Assembly (NCBI GenBank): GCA_964495825.1
Contig: CAZBWI010000036.1
Coordinates: 1 to 18,406, forward strand
Reading direction: 5' to 3'
Length of the DNA: 18,406 nt
DNA from: CAJBLF01 sp964495825
GTDB lineage: Bacteria; Patescibacteriota; Gracilibacteria; Absconditabacterales; Absconditicoccaceae
A program made the translations under genes and the position numbers. Position 1 is the first letter of the stretch. Every line of letters starts with the position of its first letter. A model generated the notes under the pieces. That model made no database searches. It saw only the letters and a program-made list of their open reading frames with translations, and had not been told where the DNA came from. This document shows, one piece after another, positions 16,709 through 18,406 of the stretch.

Positions 16709-18256
16709 ATGCTCAATCCTTTGGATTATATGATGCATCCTCTGAAAGGACCCAAGCGCGTCGTAAACAAGCTCATCAAGACGTTTCTCATATTGAAATC
16801 ACATCTTCACCAGCCGTCATACAAGCATCAGGAGAAGATCATTTTCGATTTGATCCAGAAATGCAGGAAAACCGTATTCGGAAAGAAATACGGGTTCGAA
16901 TATATCACGACGATCAAGGATTTTCAGAATCTCGTCCCTATCTCCCATTACAAGGATTTCGAGCCACGGATCATGTACATGCTCAAAGGAGAAAAAGATA
17001 TAACCTATCCGGGTAAAGTTGCACGATTTGCTACCTCATCATGAACAACCTGAGGTAATGCGAAATATATCCCTATCACGAGAGATAATCTCAAGGCTTC
17101 CCATTTCAAATGAGGGCTAGAATCCTTGAGTTTGTATATTAGAAATAATCCAAGAACACAATTTTTCCAAGGGAAGGGACTTGTTATTTGATGATCATTT
17201 ACCAAAAATCCATACACAGGTGAACATAATGTTGGATTTATTTCTGCTATCTTACAAAAAGAGGCTCCACGAATAGGACAATATTTCCGTTTCCCAAATG
17301 CTGAAATATCATATATGGAAAATTGGGAAGAAAAAGCACAACGTATGATAGAGGAGTGAATCAAAGAAAATATTACTTTCCTCAACGGTCAGCCTTCACG
17401 ATGATCGAATTTTCTTTATAAGGTATTGGAATACACTGGCAAAAAAAATATTCTCGAAGTTTGGCCAAATCTAGAGCTTTTTTTCCGATGAGGGATGGCT
17501 ATAGATCTTTATAAACCCCAACTTCAAGCATTATTTCCTTCTCCAAAAGTAAAATATTATCAAGTCTACAATGCCTCTGAATGATTTTTTGCTGTTCAGG
17601 ATTCAAATTTTACGGATGATATGTTGCTACTTACCAATCACGGCGTCTTTTATGAATTTATTCCTTTAGAAGAATATGGGAAAGAGAATCCGACAGTACT
17701 AACCTTAAATGAAGTCGAAGTGAATAAGGATTATGTGATAGTGATCACTAATAATTCCTGACTCTGGAGATATGTGCTCGGTGATACGGTGAAATTTACA
17801 ACAATAAACCCGTGGAGGATTAAAGTATCCTGAAGGACAAAATACTATATAGATGTCGTAGGCGAATGCGTAACCTCAGATTATACCGATAGAGCGTTGC
17901 TTGAAACATGTAAAAAGACTGATACCATAGCAACCGATTATATGCTGGCGCCGATCACATACTCTGGTGGAAGCATCAGAGGAGCTTATGAACGGGTTAT
18001 CGAATTTACCAAAGCACCCAAGGATGACCATGAATTTGCAAAGGTATTGGACCAGGAGCTTTGTAATATCAATTCCTATTATTTTGATGAAAGGTATGAT
18101 ACCAAAGTGCTTGGAGAACCGATTGTTCATTGTGTCAAGCAAGGTACCTTCTATGAATGGATGAAAACAAAGAACAAACTCGGTGGCCAACATAAGATAC
18201 CCAAAGTTTCCAATGATAGAAAAAATATAGAAGAAGTATTGACTATAATAAGTTAA
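16709..18256 (+). CDS. GH3-family acyl-acid amido synthetase-like protein (515 aa)
   Basis: It belongs to the GH3 branch of the ANL adenylating enzymes, which activate a carboxylic acid with ATP and join it to an amino acid; plant members conjugate auxin and jasmonate. Visible motifs: FATSSGTTGGNAKYIP (ATP-binding loop, about 107-122), NILEVWPNLELFF (about 247-259), YNASEGFFAV (about 287-296), NSGLWRYVLGDTV (about 349-361), SGRTKYYIDVVGE (about 374-386) and KLGGQHKIPKVSNDR near the C-terminus. Eleven TGA codons are read as Gly, including a tandem TGA-TGA at residues 161-162. CGA/CGG at 106, 231 and 429 fall on the Trp of the WFA, PSW and HEW-like motifs. The length suits bacterial GH3 proteins. 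The substrate in this organism is unknown. It ends at TAA with no clear terminator. Confidence 0.93.
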
Positions 18257-18280
18257 TTTTTCTCTATTGTTATAGCAAAG

Positions 18281-18319
18281 TAGAATTGTCAGTAGATTTC
18301 CAAAAATAGAATTGTCAGT
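18281..18319. repeat. 13-bp direct repeat TAGAATTGTCAGT, two copies
   Basis: Exact copies lie at 18281-18293 and 18307-18319, 26 bases apart start to start. The second directly abuts the stop codon of the minus-strand frame at 18321, a layout seen at the ends of insertion sequences. Confidence 0.6.
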
Positions 18320-18320
18320 T

Positions 18321-18406
18321 TTATCTTGATACAAGTTTCGTGAATTGTAGCTCATGCGCTCATGAGAATATCTTTATATGACCGTACATTGATTCTTTTA
18401 TAGTAA
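18321..18406 (-). CDS. C-terminal end of an unidentified minus-strand gene, cut by window edge
   Basis: The frame is open from the right edge to TAA at 18321-18323 and encodes 27 residues (TIKESMYGHIKIFS, then TGA as Gly, then AHELQFTKLVSR). It is too short to identify. Ending at a short repeat of terminal-repeat type, it could be the tail of a transposase, but that is a guess. Confidence 0.35.

Noticed and set aside
666..18256. Genes broken by TGA as pseudogenes, sequencing errors or selenoproteins
   Set aside because: The frame is kept exactly across every TGA, the residues fit invariant Gly columns, and so many independent nonsense mutations in essential genes are not credible. Selenocysteine does not fit Gly columns.
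1..18406. tRNA genes, including a UGA-reading tRNA-Gly or a CGG-reading tRNA-Trp
   Set aside because: No intergenic stretch shows a T-loop GTTCRANNC or a cloverleaf; the recoding tRNAs must be elsewhere.

Overview
The window comes from an AT-rich bacterium that reads UGA as glycine. Translated with the standard code, almost every large gene (mutS, the PilB/GspE ATPase, pheT, a GH3-family synthetase, rnhB, an rRNA pseudouridine synthase, a methyltransferase, an exonuclease) breaks into fragments at in-frame TGA. Read as Gly, each becomes one full-length protein, and the TGAs fall on invariant glycines, for example both P-loop glycines of the pilus ATPase and the Gly of the GRLD motif of the pseudouridine synthase. 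All genes with a clear end stop at TAA or TAG. CGA and CGG in turn fall where protein families expect Trp (PSW and HEW-like motifs of GH3, the WR motif of PheT, the IPW motif of the methyltransferase), while conserved Arg is AGA/AGG/CGT/CGC. UGA=Gly is known from Absconditabacteria (SR1) and Gracilibacteria (BD1-5). CGA/CGG=Trp has, as I recall, been reported for Absconditabacterales. I therefore infer an Absconditabacterales genome of the Candidate Phyla Radiation; this is inference, with no marker gene to prove it.

Layout. 1-640: a frameshifted transposase fragment at the left edge, then a small Cys-rich protein with a clear terminator. 666-5462, all on the minus strand: a lipoprotein, a TRM9-like SAM methyltransferase, a DEDDy exonuclease, a 131-bp inverted-repeat structure, and a 723-aa membrane-anchored protein of unknown function with a near-consensus promoter. 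5587-6645, plus strand: a tiny Thr/Glu-rich lipoprotein and an S4-domain rRNA pseudouridine synthase, which converges with a one-base gap on mutS (6647-9310, minus). 9398-11740, plus: a type IV pilus/secretion ATPase and an unknown protein, closed by a two-way terminator. 11954-12604: RNase HII. 12712-12924, minus: a cold-shock protein. 13087-13746, plus: two small unknown genes, the second without a usable stop codon. 13773-16325, minus: pheT without pheS. 16616-18256, plus: a 22-bp tandem repeat leading into a GH3-family acyl-acid amido synthetase. 18281-18406: a 13-bp direct repeat and the tail of a further gene.

The genes are mostly single units or pairs, not one pathway: translation and RNA modification (pheT, rRNA pseudouridine synthase, methyltransferase), genome maintenance (mutS, rnhB, exonuclease), surface functions (pilus ATPase, lipoproteins, large anchored protein) and one unexpected metabolic enzyme (GH3). 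No start codon in the window has a convincing Shine-Dalgarno sequence. Several good sigma70-type promoters sit 30-50 nt upstream of starts. No tRNA, rRNA or CRISPR array was seen.
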